DNA from: an uncultured Eggerthellaceae bacterium
GTDB taxonomy: Bacteria > Actinomycetota > Coriobacteriia > Coriobacteriales > Eggerthellaceae
DNA length: 15,598 bases
Assembly (NCBI GenBank): GCA_934630485.1
Contig: CAKTWD010000029.1
Location: 1 to 15,598, forward strand
Direction of reading: 5' to 3'
Under the pieces are notes generated by a model. That model worked only from the letters and a program-made list of their open reading frames with translations. It made no database searches and was not told the DNA's origin. Shown in pieces: positions 1 to 6,322 of the stretch. The translations under genes were made by a program, and so were the position numbers. The first letter of the stretch is position 1. Every line of letters starts with the position of its first letter.

Positions 1-342
1 TTCGACGCTATCCCGTTTCCCATTGACGAGCTTCACGATTTCGTCGACGATGGCAGCGTTTGCTTCCTCCTCGGTGATTTTGCCTTGCAGAAGCAGGAAT
101 TCAGCTGGGAGGACTTTTTCGATGATGGAAATGATTTCTTCGAGGACGGGCGTGACCACTGCGGAAAAAAGGTCTTCTTTGCCATCGAAAAAGAAGTACA
201 GTGCGCCTGTTGTCACGTCTGCGTTCCCGCAGATGACTCGCAGAGAGGCTTTCTCGTAAGGGACGCGAGAAAACTCTGCGGCAGCGGAGGCGAGAAGATT
301 TGCCTTCGTGACTTCACTTGATGTTCCCGGTCGTCGTGTCAT
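1..342 (-). CDS. TetR/AcrR-family transcriptional regulator (C-terminus off window)
   Basis: Translating the minus strand from the ATG at 342 gives 114 residues open to the window edge. Residues 10-60 form a typical TetR DNA-binding domain: a first helix (ANLLASAAAEFSRVPYEKAS), then the helix-turn-helix ending in the family hallmark TTGALYFFFDGKEDLF (about residues 44-59). The ligand-binding C-terminal half is mostly outside the window, so the inducer cannot be guessed. A GAGGTG ribosome binding site lies about 11 bases upstream of the ATG. TetR proteins usually repress their own promoter and a nearby gene; no divergent partner is convincing in the next 450 bases, so the target may be itself or a gene to the left. 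The family call is sure; the function is open. Confidence 0.88.
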   Translation of the reverse strand, partial: MTRRPGTSSEVTKANLLASAAAEFSRVPYEKASLRVICGNADVTTGALYFFFDGKEDLFSAVVTPVLEEIISIIEKVLPAEFLLLQGKITEEEANAAIVDEIVKLVNGKRDSVE

Positions 343-709
343 GGTTGGCTGCACCTCGCTTTAATTAAGTAGCAATGGAGCGCTTGTGACGGATTTAGGT
401 GGCTGACTGCGCCAGAGAGTCGGCGTCGAAATCATTTCGGTTAAAAACTAGCCACTTAGTAAGATTGTATTGCAGAACGCCTGTTGGAGAAAACAAAAAC
501 ATACCCAGTGGATGACTTTCAGGAACATGTAAGCATTGCCTTTGTTTTGGTTTGGCGATGTCATGCGCCTTTTCGAGTGAGTGAGCGATTTGAGTCTTGC
601 CGCATGCTTTCGGTAGCTATTTTGCTCGCTACGGCCATCGTTTTCGCAGTGGGTGAATGGACGCATTCGGGGTTTTGGCAATAATTCAACGCTGTTCAGG
701 CAAAAGCCA
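343..709. other. Gene-poor intergenic region
   Basis: No convincing gene is present. The longer open frames here on either strand lack ribosome binding sites, and the one beginning at 484 starts with TTG. The only mildly suggestive frame is a 26-residue hydrophobic peptide at 604-684 (MLSVAILLATAIVFAVGEW, then THSGFWQ), which resembles a single membrane segment. It has no clear Shine-Dalgarno sequence, so it is not called as a gene. The region presumably holds the TetR promoter on the minus strand. Confidence 0.5.
427..439. promoter_or_regulatory. Palindrome upstream of the TetR gene, candidate operator
   Basis: CGAAATCATTTCG is a perfect dyad with 6-base arms around one central base, 85 bases upstream of the TetR start codon. 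TAAGTRGC elements also occur in inverted orientation at 366-373 (plus strand) and 451-458 (minus strand). TetR regulators commonly bind such dyads in their own promoter. The link to this regulator is inference. Confidence 0.3.
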
Positions 710-739
710 TTACAATACAGAAGGATATATATCGATTAT
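710..739 (+). promoter_or_regulatory. Weak candidate promoter ahead of the ABC ATPase
   Basis: A TTACAA element at 710-715 and GATTAT at 734-739 are separated by 18 bases. They match the -35/-10 consensus only partly. If used, transcription would start near 746, just before the terminator hairpin at 753-785. This is the only candidate seen that would supply a transcript to the ATPase. Confidence 0.25.
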
Positions 740-752
740 CAATTGCGGATCC

Positions 753-785
753 AACATGGCGCAGTCATTCGCGCCATGTTTTTTT
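753..785 (+). terminator. Intrinsic terminator (or attenuator) before the ABC ATPase
   Basis: AACATGGCGC at 753-762 pairs perfectly with GCGCCATGTT at 771-780 across an 8-base loop, followed at once by a run of seven T (779-785). The hairpin ends only 16 bases before the ATPase start codon and 4-5 bases before its ribosome binding site. It either ends a transcript from the left or acts as a leader attenuator of the ATPase gene. Confidence 0.85.
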
Positions 786-801
786 GAACAAAGGGGACTC
801 G

Positions 802-1548
802 GTGAGCGAATCCAATAACGACATCATGGTAAGCATCCAGCATCTTTCCAAATCCTTCGGCGACACCCAGGTTTTGCGAGATGTGAACATCGATGTCAAG
901 AAGGGCGAGGTAGTTGTCGTCTTGGGCCCCTCGGGCTCGGGCAAGTCTACGATGCTGCGCTGCATCAACCTTCTTGAAAAGCCGACGGGTGGTCACATCT
1001 TCATCGAGGGCGAGGAGATCACCGGTCCGTCTACCAACGTCGACAAGCTTCGCGAGCATGTTGGCATGGTGTTTCAGCAGTTCAATCTTTTCCCGCATCT
1101 CAGCGCGAAAAAGAACGTCATGCTTGCGCAGCGCAAGGTTCTCAAGCGTTCTGCAGAGGAAGCCGAGGCCATTGCCATCAAGCAGCTTGAGCGCGTTGGC
1201 CTTGCCAATCGCGCCGACTTCCTTCCCGGCCAGCTTTCGGGCGGTCAGCAACAGCGCGTTGCCATCGCCCGCGCTTTGGCGATGGATCCCCACGTCATGT
1301 TGTTCGACGAGGCTACGTCTGCTCTTGACCCCGAGTTGGTTCGCGGCGTTCTGGATGTTATGCGCGAGCTCGCGGAGGGCGGCATGACCATGGTCGTCGT
1401 CACGCACGAGATGGGCTTCGCCCGTGAAGTCGCCGACCGCGTCATCTTCATGGAGAACGGCGTGATCGTCGAAGAGGGCAGCCCTGCTGAGGTGTTCGAT
1501 AACCCGAAGTCAACCCGTACCAAGGACTTCATTGGCCATATCAAGTAA
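802..1548 (+). CDS. Polar amino-acid ABC transporter ATP-binding protein (GlnQ/HisP type)
   Basis: The 248-residue protein hydrolyses ATP to drive a polar amino-acid importer at the inner face of the membrane. All ABC motifs are intact: Walker A GPSGSGKST (42-50), Q-loop in FQQFNLFP (91-98), signature LSGGQQQR (145-152), Walker B VMLFDEATSALDPE (165-178) and the H-loop histidine in THEMGFA (202). The FQQFNLFPH and THEMGFAREVADRV stretches are typical of the GlnQ/HisP branch. GTG at 802 is chosen as start because AAGGGGA sits 4 bases upstream; the in-frame TTG at 784 lies inside the terminator T-run, and ATG at 826 is a weaker alternative. Length is normal for the family. No permease or binding-protein gene is adjacent, which is unusual: it is a lone ATPase or shares permeases encoded elsewhere. 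Confidence 0.93.
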   Translation: MSESNNDIMVSIQHLSKSFGDTQVLRDVNIDVKKGEVVVVLGPSGSGKSTMLRCINLLEKPTGGHIFIEGEEITGPSTNVDKLREHVGMVFQQFNLFPHLSAKKNVMLAQRKVLKRSAEEAEAIAIKQLERVGLANRADFLPGQLSGGQQQRVAIARALAMDPHVMLFDEATSALDPELVRGVLDVMRELAEGGMTMVVVTHEMGFAREVADRVIFMENGVIVEEGSPAEVFDNPKSTRTKDFIGHIK

Positions 1549-1650
1549 ACCGCAGGTTTGATCTCGCTGAGGGTTGATCGTCCTCATGACTTACCCTTGA
1601 GGCTTATATGCGTTATTCAATTAATTGGCGCTGTGCTTTCGAGCATGGCG

Positions 1651-2115
1651 TCAGTTCTTTTTCGGAAGGGTTTTCAGCAGAGCCCAGGCGCGTTGCTTGC
1701 CGTCGGGAGTGCTGATCATTTGCTCGAAGTTTTCGAAGGCAACGCCGCTGCGTCCCATCAAACGCAGGGGCGCGTTGGCGGTGATGGATACGCGGTAGGC
1801 TTGCGAAAGAACAGCGTAGGATTGCGCATCGGCGGTAATGAAGATCACAGGGTCGAGCCCTTCGATCAAGGTGCGCACGGCATCGGGGTCGAGGCTGGTG
1901 CCGTCAACTGAGATTGCGGCGAAGCAGCAAGCGCCCTTTCCGTAGCCCAATGCGGCAAGAGAGTTGTCCACGGCGGTGAATGCGGCATCGGTTGGATGGT
2001 TTTGCGATAGATAGAGAGCGTATCCGCCGCCGGTTCCCTGAATGAAATCTGAGAACAAATCGATGGTTTCACGAAGCGGCGCGCCGAAAATGTTACCGCT
2101 TGGCATGATTTTCAC
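1651..2115 (-). CDS. Conserved-looking protein of unknown function
   Basis: This is a 154-residue soluble protein on the minus strand that I do not recognise. It begins GTG at 2115; an in-frame ATG at 2106 is an alternative, and the upstream GAAAGAA is only a modest ribosome binding site. Visible traits are a Gly-rich stretch QGTGGGYALYLS (about 26-37), a CC pair in GKGACCFAAISVDG (60-73), alternating hydrophobic segments suggesting a small alpha/beta fold, and a basic tail. There is no signal peptide or membrane segment. It is divergent from the nikR strip, sharing an 89-base intergenic region, and convergent with the ABC ATPase. The shared promoter region may point to a nickel or hydrogenase link, but nothing in the protein shows it. 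Confidence 0.7.
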   Translation of the reverse strand: MKIMPSGNIFGAPLRETIDLFSDFIQGTGGGYALYLSQNHPTDAAFTAVDNSLAALGYGKGACCFAAISVDGTSLDPDAVRTLIEGLDPVIFITADAQSYAVLSQAYRVSITANAPLRLMGRSGVAFENFEQMISTPDGKQRAWALLKTLPKKN

Positions 2116-2204
2116 ATTCTTTCGAGTTGAATTGGACTATGCTCAATGCAAGTAGAGGAGCTTACGCAATCATAGCAAGCTCGGTGATTGATAGGGGTTT
2201 GAAA

Positions 2205-2459
2205 ATGTGCACTAATGGAGTAAACACTGGCCAGTTCGAGCAGATGATCGACATGATCGATGACCATATCAAGGTGGAGCGCCGTTGGGCTCACAACATG
2301 GGCCACAACGCCGAGGACGCTGGTTTCCCGACCGTCGGCGAGAAACTGCATCAGGTTATGGCTCAGCTTGACGCCGTCCGTGCTTTGCTGAGCGACGCTA
2401 AGGATGCGCTTGAAGAGGATGCGGAATCTGCAGCGAACGTTCAGGTCAACCTCGTCTAA
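2205..2459 (+). CDS. Small helical protein at the head of the nikR operon
   Basis: An 84-residue acidic, probably all-helical protein that I do not recognise. The start ATG at 2205 is chosen because AGGGG at 2193-2197 lies 7 bases upstream; the longer frame from the TTG at 2127 lacks such a site. The sequence opens MCTNGVNTGQFEQMIDMIDD, continues with a His/Trp-bearing helix (HIKVERRWAHNMGHNAEDAG, residues 21-40) and ends in an acidic helix (DAKDALEEDAE). The histidines at 21, 30, 34 and 49 and Cys2 could bind metal, but that is a guess. The stop codon is 9 bases before the nikR start, so the two are surely co-transcribed and likely act in the same nickel-related process. Confidence 0.75.
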   Translation: MCTNGVNTGQFEQMIDMIDDHIKVERRWAHNMGHNAEDAGFPTVGEKLHQVMAQLDAVRALLSDAKDALEEDAESAANVQVNLV

Positions 2460-2468
2460 GAGCCTGCC

Positions 2469-3023
2469 ATGAAGAACGATTTGATGCGTTTCTCGGTTGC
2501 CATGCCCGAGGACCTCTTGATGAGGTTCGACAAACTTGTCGCACGTCGCGGTTTGGCCAAGAACCGCAGCGAGGTTGTGCGCGATTTGGTTCGCGATGCC
2601 TTGGACGCCGACGAGTGCGGCATTCCGGGAACCGATGTCATGGCCACGCTGACCATCGTGTACAACCATCACGAGTCTGACGTTCAAGACAAGCTCACGG
2701 TCATTCAGCATTCGTATTTGCAGATGGTGGTGTCGACGACTCACGTTCACATGGACGGGGATAACTGCCTTGAGGTGATGATCCTTAAAGGCGAGGCATC
2801 CGATGTTCAAGATTTCGCCAATTTGGTCTTCGGCGTCAAAGGCGTGAAGAACGGCGGTTTGGTTACCACGGCGATCGAGCACTCCGACCACGAGGATGGT
2901 ATCGAGCACGGCCATGCTCACGGGTGTGTCCACGATCATGGAGATGCCCTCGCCCATTCTCGCGATCATGTTCACACGCATGACCGATCCTATGCGAAGC
3001 CAACTCGCACACCCCTTGCATAA
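2469..3023 (+). CDS. nikR: Nickel-responsive transcriptional regulator NikR with His-rich tail
   Basis: NikR represses nickel-uptake and related genes when nickel is plentiful. The N-terminus (MRFSVAMPEDLLMRFDKLVA) is the ribbon-helix-helix DNA-binding domain, and residues 58-135 form the ACT-like nickel-binding domain. The four ligands of the high-affinity square-planar site are all present: His81, His92, His94 and Cys100, matching His76, His87, His89 and Cys95 of E. coli NikR with a constant offset of five. Length is 184 residues, against about 130-140 usually; the extra C-terminus (136-184) holds eleven histidines and a cysteine (EHGHAHGCVHDHG and neighbours) and is probably a second metal-binding or storage segment. 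It follows the small gene at 2205 by 9 bases and precedes hypE. Confidence 0.93.
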   Translation: MKNDLMRFSVAMPEDLLMRFDKLVARRGLAKNRSEVVRDLVRDALDADECGIPGTDVMATLTIVYNHHESDVQDKLTVIQHSYLQMVVSTTHVHMDGDNCLEVMILKGEASDVQDFANLVFGVKGVKNGGLVTTAIEHSDHEDGIEHGHAHGCVHDHGDALAHSRDHVHTHDRSYAKPTRTPLA

Positions 3024-3077
3024 TTGAGCGAGAACCGGTGAATCGTTGTTGGATTCCCGGCACGAAAGGAAGTGGAA

Positions 3078-4100
3078 ATGGATACGCAGGTATTGCTTGG
3101 CCACGGTTCGGGCGGCACCATGATGAAGCGCATCATCGACGAGGTTTTCTTCGCCGCATATGCAGGCGAAGAGCTGATGCGCGGTGACGACGCAGCGGCA
3201 TTGCCCGGTCCGAAAGAAGGCGAGCGCCTTGCGTTCAGCACAGACAGCTTTGTCGTCACTCCTCATTTCTTCCCTGGCGGCAACATCGGCAAGCTGGCCA
3301 TTTGCGGCACAGTGAACGACGTCGCAACTTCGGGTGCTGTTCCGAAGTATCTGAGCTGTGGCTTCGTTCTTGAAGAGGGCTACCCGATCGAGGACTTGAA
3401 AAAGATCTGCCAGACCATGGCGGAAACCGCAAAGGAAGCTGGCGTGCACTTGGTCACGGGCGACACCAAAGTTGTTAACCGAGGTCACGGCGACGGCGTC
3501 TTCATCAACACCTCGGGCGTCGGTTTCATTCCCGAAGACGTCGATTTGTCGGGAGCGCACTGCAAGCCCGGTGACAAGATCTTGGTCACGGGCACGCTTG
3601 GCGACCATGGCATCACCATCATGAGCTGCCGTGAGTCGCTTTCGTTCGCAGCTCCGGTTGAAAGCGACGCCGCCCCGCTCAACCATCTCATTGCTGAGGT
3701 TCTTGCGGCGGCCCCTGATACGCGATGCTTCCGCGATCCCACGCGTGGTGGTTTGGCATCGACTTTGAACGAGCTGGCCGAGCAGTCGCAGGTTGACATG
3801 CTCGTCAAGGAAGCGGACGTTCCCGTGAAAGACGCTGTTCTGGGCGCATGCGACATGCTTGGCTACGACGTCATGCAGGTTGCCAACGAAGGCAAGATGG
3901 TTTGCGTTGTGCCTGCCGATCAGGCCGAGGCGGCTCTTGCAGCTATGCACGCCAACAAGTACGGTGTCGACGCCGCCATTGTCGGTGAGGTTGCCGAGAT
4001 GATTCCCGAGCGCGGTCCGAAGGTGTACTTGGAAACGCCGCTTGGTAGCAAGCGAATTCTGGACATGTTGGTCGGAGAACAGCTTCCGCGCATCTGCTAA
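3078..4100 (+). CDS. hypE: Hydrogenase maturation protein HypE (carbamoyl dehydratase)
   Basis: HypE accepts a carbamoyl group from HypF on its C-terminal cysteine and dehydrates it with ATP to a thiocyanate, the source of the cyanide ligands of the [NiFe] hydrogenase iron. The protein has 340 residues, normal for the family. It starts with the diagnostic LLGHGSGG (7-13), contains GDDAA (37-41), the FRDPTRGGLASTLNE stretch (218-232) typical of the PurM/HypE fold, and ends exactly in PRIC, with Cys340 as the modified residue. ATG at 3078 is used because AAGGA (3066-3070) lies 7 bases upstream; GTG at 3072 overlaps that site. It is 54 bases after nikR and likely in the same transcript. No hypA, B, C, D or F is in the window. 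Confidence 0.96.
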   Translation: MDTQVLLGHGSGGTMMKRIIDEVFFAAYAGEELMRGDDAAALPGPKEGERLAFSTDSFVVTPHFFPGGNIGKLAICGTVNDVATSGAVPKYLSCGFVLEEGYPIEDLKKICQTMAETAKEAGVHLVTGDTKVVNRGHGDGVFINTSGVGFIPEDVDLSGAHCKPGDKILVTGTLGDHGITIMSCRESLSFAAPVESDAAPLNHLIAEVLAAAPDTRCFRDPTRGGLASTLNELAEQSQVDMLVKEADVPVKDAVLGACDMLGYDVMQVANEGKMVCVVPADQAEAALAAMHANKYGVDAAIVGEVAEMIPERGPKVYLETPLGSKRILDMLVGEQLPRIC

Positions 4101-4159
4101 TCGAGCCGCGGTTGGATATTGTCGTTTTGCACAGTGTCTTCTACCTGCGCCGTTACCTA

Positions 4160-4174
4160 ACCGTAGACTACGGT
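4160..4174. promoter_or_regulatory. Perfect dyad upstream of the ferredoxin promoter
   Basis: ACCGTAGACTACGGT has 7-base arms around one base. Its centre is about 65 bases before the transcription start predicted from the promoter at 4198-4225, a usual place for an activator or repressor site. The protein that binds it is unknown. Confidence 0.35.
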
Positions 4175-4197
4175 CGCGGGTTAATCGCTCTGAACGC

Positions 4198-4225
4198 TTG
4201 ACGCGTATCCGTTACATGGTATCTT
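4198..4225 (+). promoter_or_regulatory. Sigma-70-type promoter of the ferredoxin gene
   Basis: TTGACG (4198-4203) and TATCTT (4220-4225) are separated by 16 bases, a good housekeeping-type promoter. It would give a leader of about 118 bases before the ferredoxin ATG. That leader holds a small hairpin with TGCGGC (4254-4259) pairing GCCGCA (4266-4271). The ferredoxin can therefore be expressed apart from hypE. Confidence 0.6.
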
Positions 4226-4349
4226 GCGCCTAGGGAAAACAAGGAATGCGTCGTGCGGCGGGGGTGCCGCATACCGCGAATTTCGACGCTGACGAGACGT
4301 CGGATCGCGTAGACGTTTACGAAGATCCGTGATGGCGAGAGGAGCGATC

Positions 4350-4538
4350 ATGTCCCACCCGATCATTAACGCCGACGATTGCGTCGGTTGCGGCATCTGC
4401 GCTGATGCCTGCCCGCAGGAGGTCATTGAAATTTCCGGCGGCACCGCGGAAGTCGTCAACGAGGAGTCCTGCATCGCATGCGGCGACTGCCTTGAGGAGT
4501 GCCCCATGGGCGCTATCGAAGACGTCGTGGAAGACTAA
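4350..4538 (+). CDS. 2[4Fe-4S] ferredoxin
   Basis: A 62-residue bacterial-type ferredoxin carrying electrons at low potential in the cytoplasm. Two complete cluster motifs are visible: CVGCGICADACP (residues 11-22) and CIACGDCLEECP (40-51). In each CxxCxxCxxxCP motif, the first three cysteines bind one cluster and the last one the other. The start at 4350 follows a strong GAGAGGAG (4337-4344) by 5 bases; the upstream in-frame start at 4329 has no such site. Protein size, acidic charge and symmetry are those of clostridial-type ferredoxins. It has its own promoter and a terminator behind it. Placement after hypE suggests it could serve a hydrogenase, but such ferredoxins are general carriers. 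Confidence 0.95.
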   Translation: MSHPIINADDCVGCGICADACPQEVIEISGGTAEVVNEESCIACGDCLEECPMGAIEDVVED

Positions 4539-4571
4539 ACGGTCAACCACCGCTTCAAGCGTGAACAGAAA

Positions 4572-4604
4572 GAAGAGCCAGCAGCTTCGTGCCGCTGGCT
4601 CTTC
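4572..4604. terminator. Bidirectional hairpin after the ferredoxin gene
   Basis: GAAGAGCCAGC (4572-4582) pairs perfectly with GCTGGCTCTTC (4594-4604) over an 11-base loop. The plus-strand tail is only weakly T-rich (GTGTTT), while the minus-strand tail (TTTCTGTT) is better. It lies between convergent genes and probably stops both. Confidence 0.65.
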
Positions 4605-4638
4605 GTGTTTGCGGAGCTGGCGATGCGGGGCCTTCCGC

Positions 4639-4670
4639 AAAAAAGAGGTGCTGACCTGCGTCGGCACCTC
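4639..4670 (-). terminator. Intrinsic terminator of the DHA2 exporter gene
   Basis: On the minus strand an 11-pair stem (arms 4645-4655 and 4660-4670, with one G-T pair) and a 4-base loop are followed by TTTTTT (complement of 4639-4644). It lies 33 bases beyond the exporter stop codon. Confidence 0.8.
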
Positions 4671-4702
4671 GTAGAGCGTTTTCTCCTTGCAGCTGGTTCC
4701 CC

Positions 4703-6115
4703 TTACTTCTCCTTCTTGTCCTTCACGAGGAACACCACCATGAGCGTCTGAATGGCAAACAGGACGCCAATGACCAGGAATGCTACATGGTAGCCTGCGA
4801 AGGTGACCTGTGCGGCGCTGACGGCGGTCTCTGCGGCGGCGGCATTGCCGGCGAACACACTGGAAACGGCGGTCGAAATGGAGATCAGCAATGCAACGCC
4901 GAATGCGGCAGCAACTTGGTTCACGGTGCCGGAAACGCTTTGAGAATCGGGAACATCGTCGTTGTCCAGTGCGTTAACGCCCCATGTGTTGATGGGGTTG
5001 GAGGCAAAGCAGAAGCCAAGGTTGTATACAGCATACATAATGCAGACCAACGAGATTTCGCTATCTGCCTTGAGCACCGCCAGGATTCCTGCAGTGATTA
5101 ACAAGATGACGGAGGCGAGCAGCATAGGTTTACGGGCGCCCATCAGGTCGTACAGTCGACCGCCGATCAAGCTGGCGATTGCAGCCACAATCGCACCGGG
5201 CAAAAGCGTAAGACCCGACACCGTGGCCGGGTGCCCTAGCACTCCCTGAATGTAAAGCGGCAGGATGGTTTCGAGGCCGACCAAAATGGCCTGAGCAATC
5301 AGCACGTAAATCACTGCAAGGCGATAGCGGAACACGCCAAGAATACGGAGGTTGAGCATGGGGTCGTCAAGCGATAGCTGACGCTTGCAGTACACGCCCA
5401 TAACGGTAATGCCAACGACGACCATTGCAGCAGTGAACAGGTGATTCTGGGTGGAGCTGAACGTCGAGATGCCGTACAGAAGGCTGAACAGACCGATGGT
5501 TGACAGGACGACCGATGGCGCATCGAATTTCGAACGGCGGATTTTGTCGTAGTTGGGCAGCACGAAGAACGCAAGGACGATGGTTGCGACGGCTAGCGCG
5601 GCGACAAGGACGAAGATGATGCGCCAACCAACGTGGTCAACCAAAATGCCCGAAAGCACCGGTCCGATTGCAGGCGCTACGCCAATGATCAGTCCGACCA
5701 GACCCATTGCCATGCCGCGACTTTCCTTGGGGAATACCAGAAGAATGACGCTAAACACCATGGTCATCATGTAGCCGGTTGCTGCAGCTTGCATGATGCG
5801 GCCAAGAAGGATGACGGCGAAAACGGGTGCCACCGCAGCGGTCATGCTGCCGGCAGCGAACAGCACCATGCCGAACAGGAACAGCTGACGCGTGGTGAAG
5901 CGGCCCATCAGGTAGGCGGCAAGCGGAACGACGATGGCCTCGGTCATGCAGTATGCCGAGGTGAGCCACTGAACGGTTGCCTGGTCGACGCTCATGGTGG
6001 CCATGATGGTCGGCAGAGCCGGCGTCATGAGGGTTAGATTCAGATAAGTGAGGAAGGCGCCGGACAGAAGCACGGCGACCATCGCGATGTCGTTTTTGGA
6101 AAGCTTCAAAGACAT
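4703..6115 (-). CDS. MFS transporter, DHA2 (EmrB/QacA-like) family
   Basis: A 470-residue integral membrane protein with hydrophobic segments consistent with 14 helices, which by family would export drugs or other toxic small molecules using the proton gradient. Visible motifs are a motif A-like loop YLMGRFTTRQLFLFG (68-82) and the antiporter motif C region GVAPAIGPVLSGILVDHVGW (145-164). The first-helix motif, usually DxTIVNVALP, reads here LNLTLMTPALP without the Asp, so substrate handling may differ from classical members. It starts at the ATG at 6115, with AAGGAG (complement of 6125-6130) 9 bases upstream. It lies downstream of and in the same direction as the LysR gene, but a terminator stands between them, so it probably has its own promoter in 6116-6270. 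The substrate cannot be told. Confidence 0.9.
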   Translation of the reverse strand: MSLKLSKNDIAMVAVLLSGAFLTYLNLTLMTPALPTIMATMSVDQATVQWLTSAYCMTEAIVVPLAAYLMGRFTTRQLFLFGMVLFAAGSMTAAVAPVFAVILLGRIMQAAATGYMMTMVFSVILLVFPKESRGMAMGLVGLIIGVAPAIGPVLSGILVDHVGWRIIFVLVAALAVATIVLAFFVLPNYDKIRRSKFDAPSVVLSTIGLFSLLYGISTFSSTQNHLFTAAMVVVGITVMGVYCKRQLSLDDPMLNLRILGVFRYRLAVIYVLIAQAILVGLETILPLYIQGVLGHPATVSGLTLLPGAIVAAIASLIGGRLYDLMGARKPMLLASVILLITAGILAVLKADSEISLVCIMYAVYNLGFCFASNPINTWGVNALDNDDVPDSQSVSGTVNQVAAAFGVALLISISTAVSSVFAGNAAAAETAVSAAQVTFAGYHVAFLVIGVLFAIQTLMVVFLVKDKKEK

Positions 6116-6270
6116 ACGAGAACACTCCTTGCCATGTCTATTGGATCTCGCTTGGTTTGGCGCGAGGAAACGTTGGACACAAACTTCTTCAGCCTATCAG
6201 ACAAGGGTGTTTTCGTACGTGATATCGGCAAATGCTTGAATATCAGTGAAAGTTTCTACGTTTTGACAGT

Positions 6271-6305
6271 AAAAAAGGCGCCCGAATCAACATATCGAGC
6301 GCCTT
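6271..6305 (-). terminator. Intrinsic terminator of LysR regulator 1
   Basis: AAGGCGC (6275-6281) pairs with GCGCCTT (6299-6305) over a 17-base loop. Read on the minus strand the stem is followed by a T-run of about six. It sits 17 bases beyond the stop codon of the LysR gene. Confidence 0.7.
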
Positions 6306-6322
6306 CGGGAATCGTCACCCCT

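Noticed and set aside
484..684. Small plus-strand frame with a hydrophobic end, and the opposite frame 448-681
   Set aside because: It starts with TTG without a ribosome binding site. Only the last 26 codons (604-684) look like a membrane peptide, which is too little to call a gene.
739..1407. A 222-codon minus-strand frame opposite the GlnQ-type ATPase
   Set aside because: The plus-strand ATPase has every ABC motif; the antisense frame has no motif and no ribosome binding site.
2112..3950. A 612-codon open frame on the minus strand
   Set aside because: It lies antisense to the small gene, nikR and hypE, which have full motifs and ribosome binding sites. Its translation is rich in His, Arg and Val with no recognisable domain, as expected from the reverse of biased GC-rich codons.
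4231..4349. Possible riboswitch in the ferredoxin leader
   Set aside because: Only one small 6-pair hairpin is visible, and I see no conserved riboswitch core in the 118-base leader.
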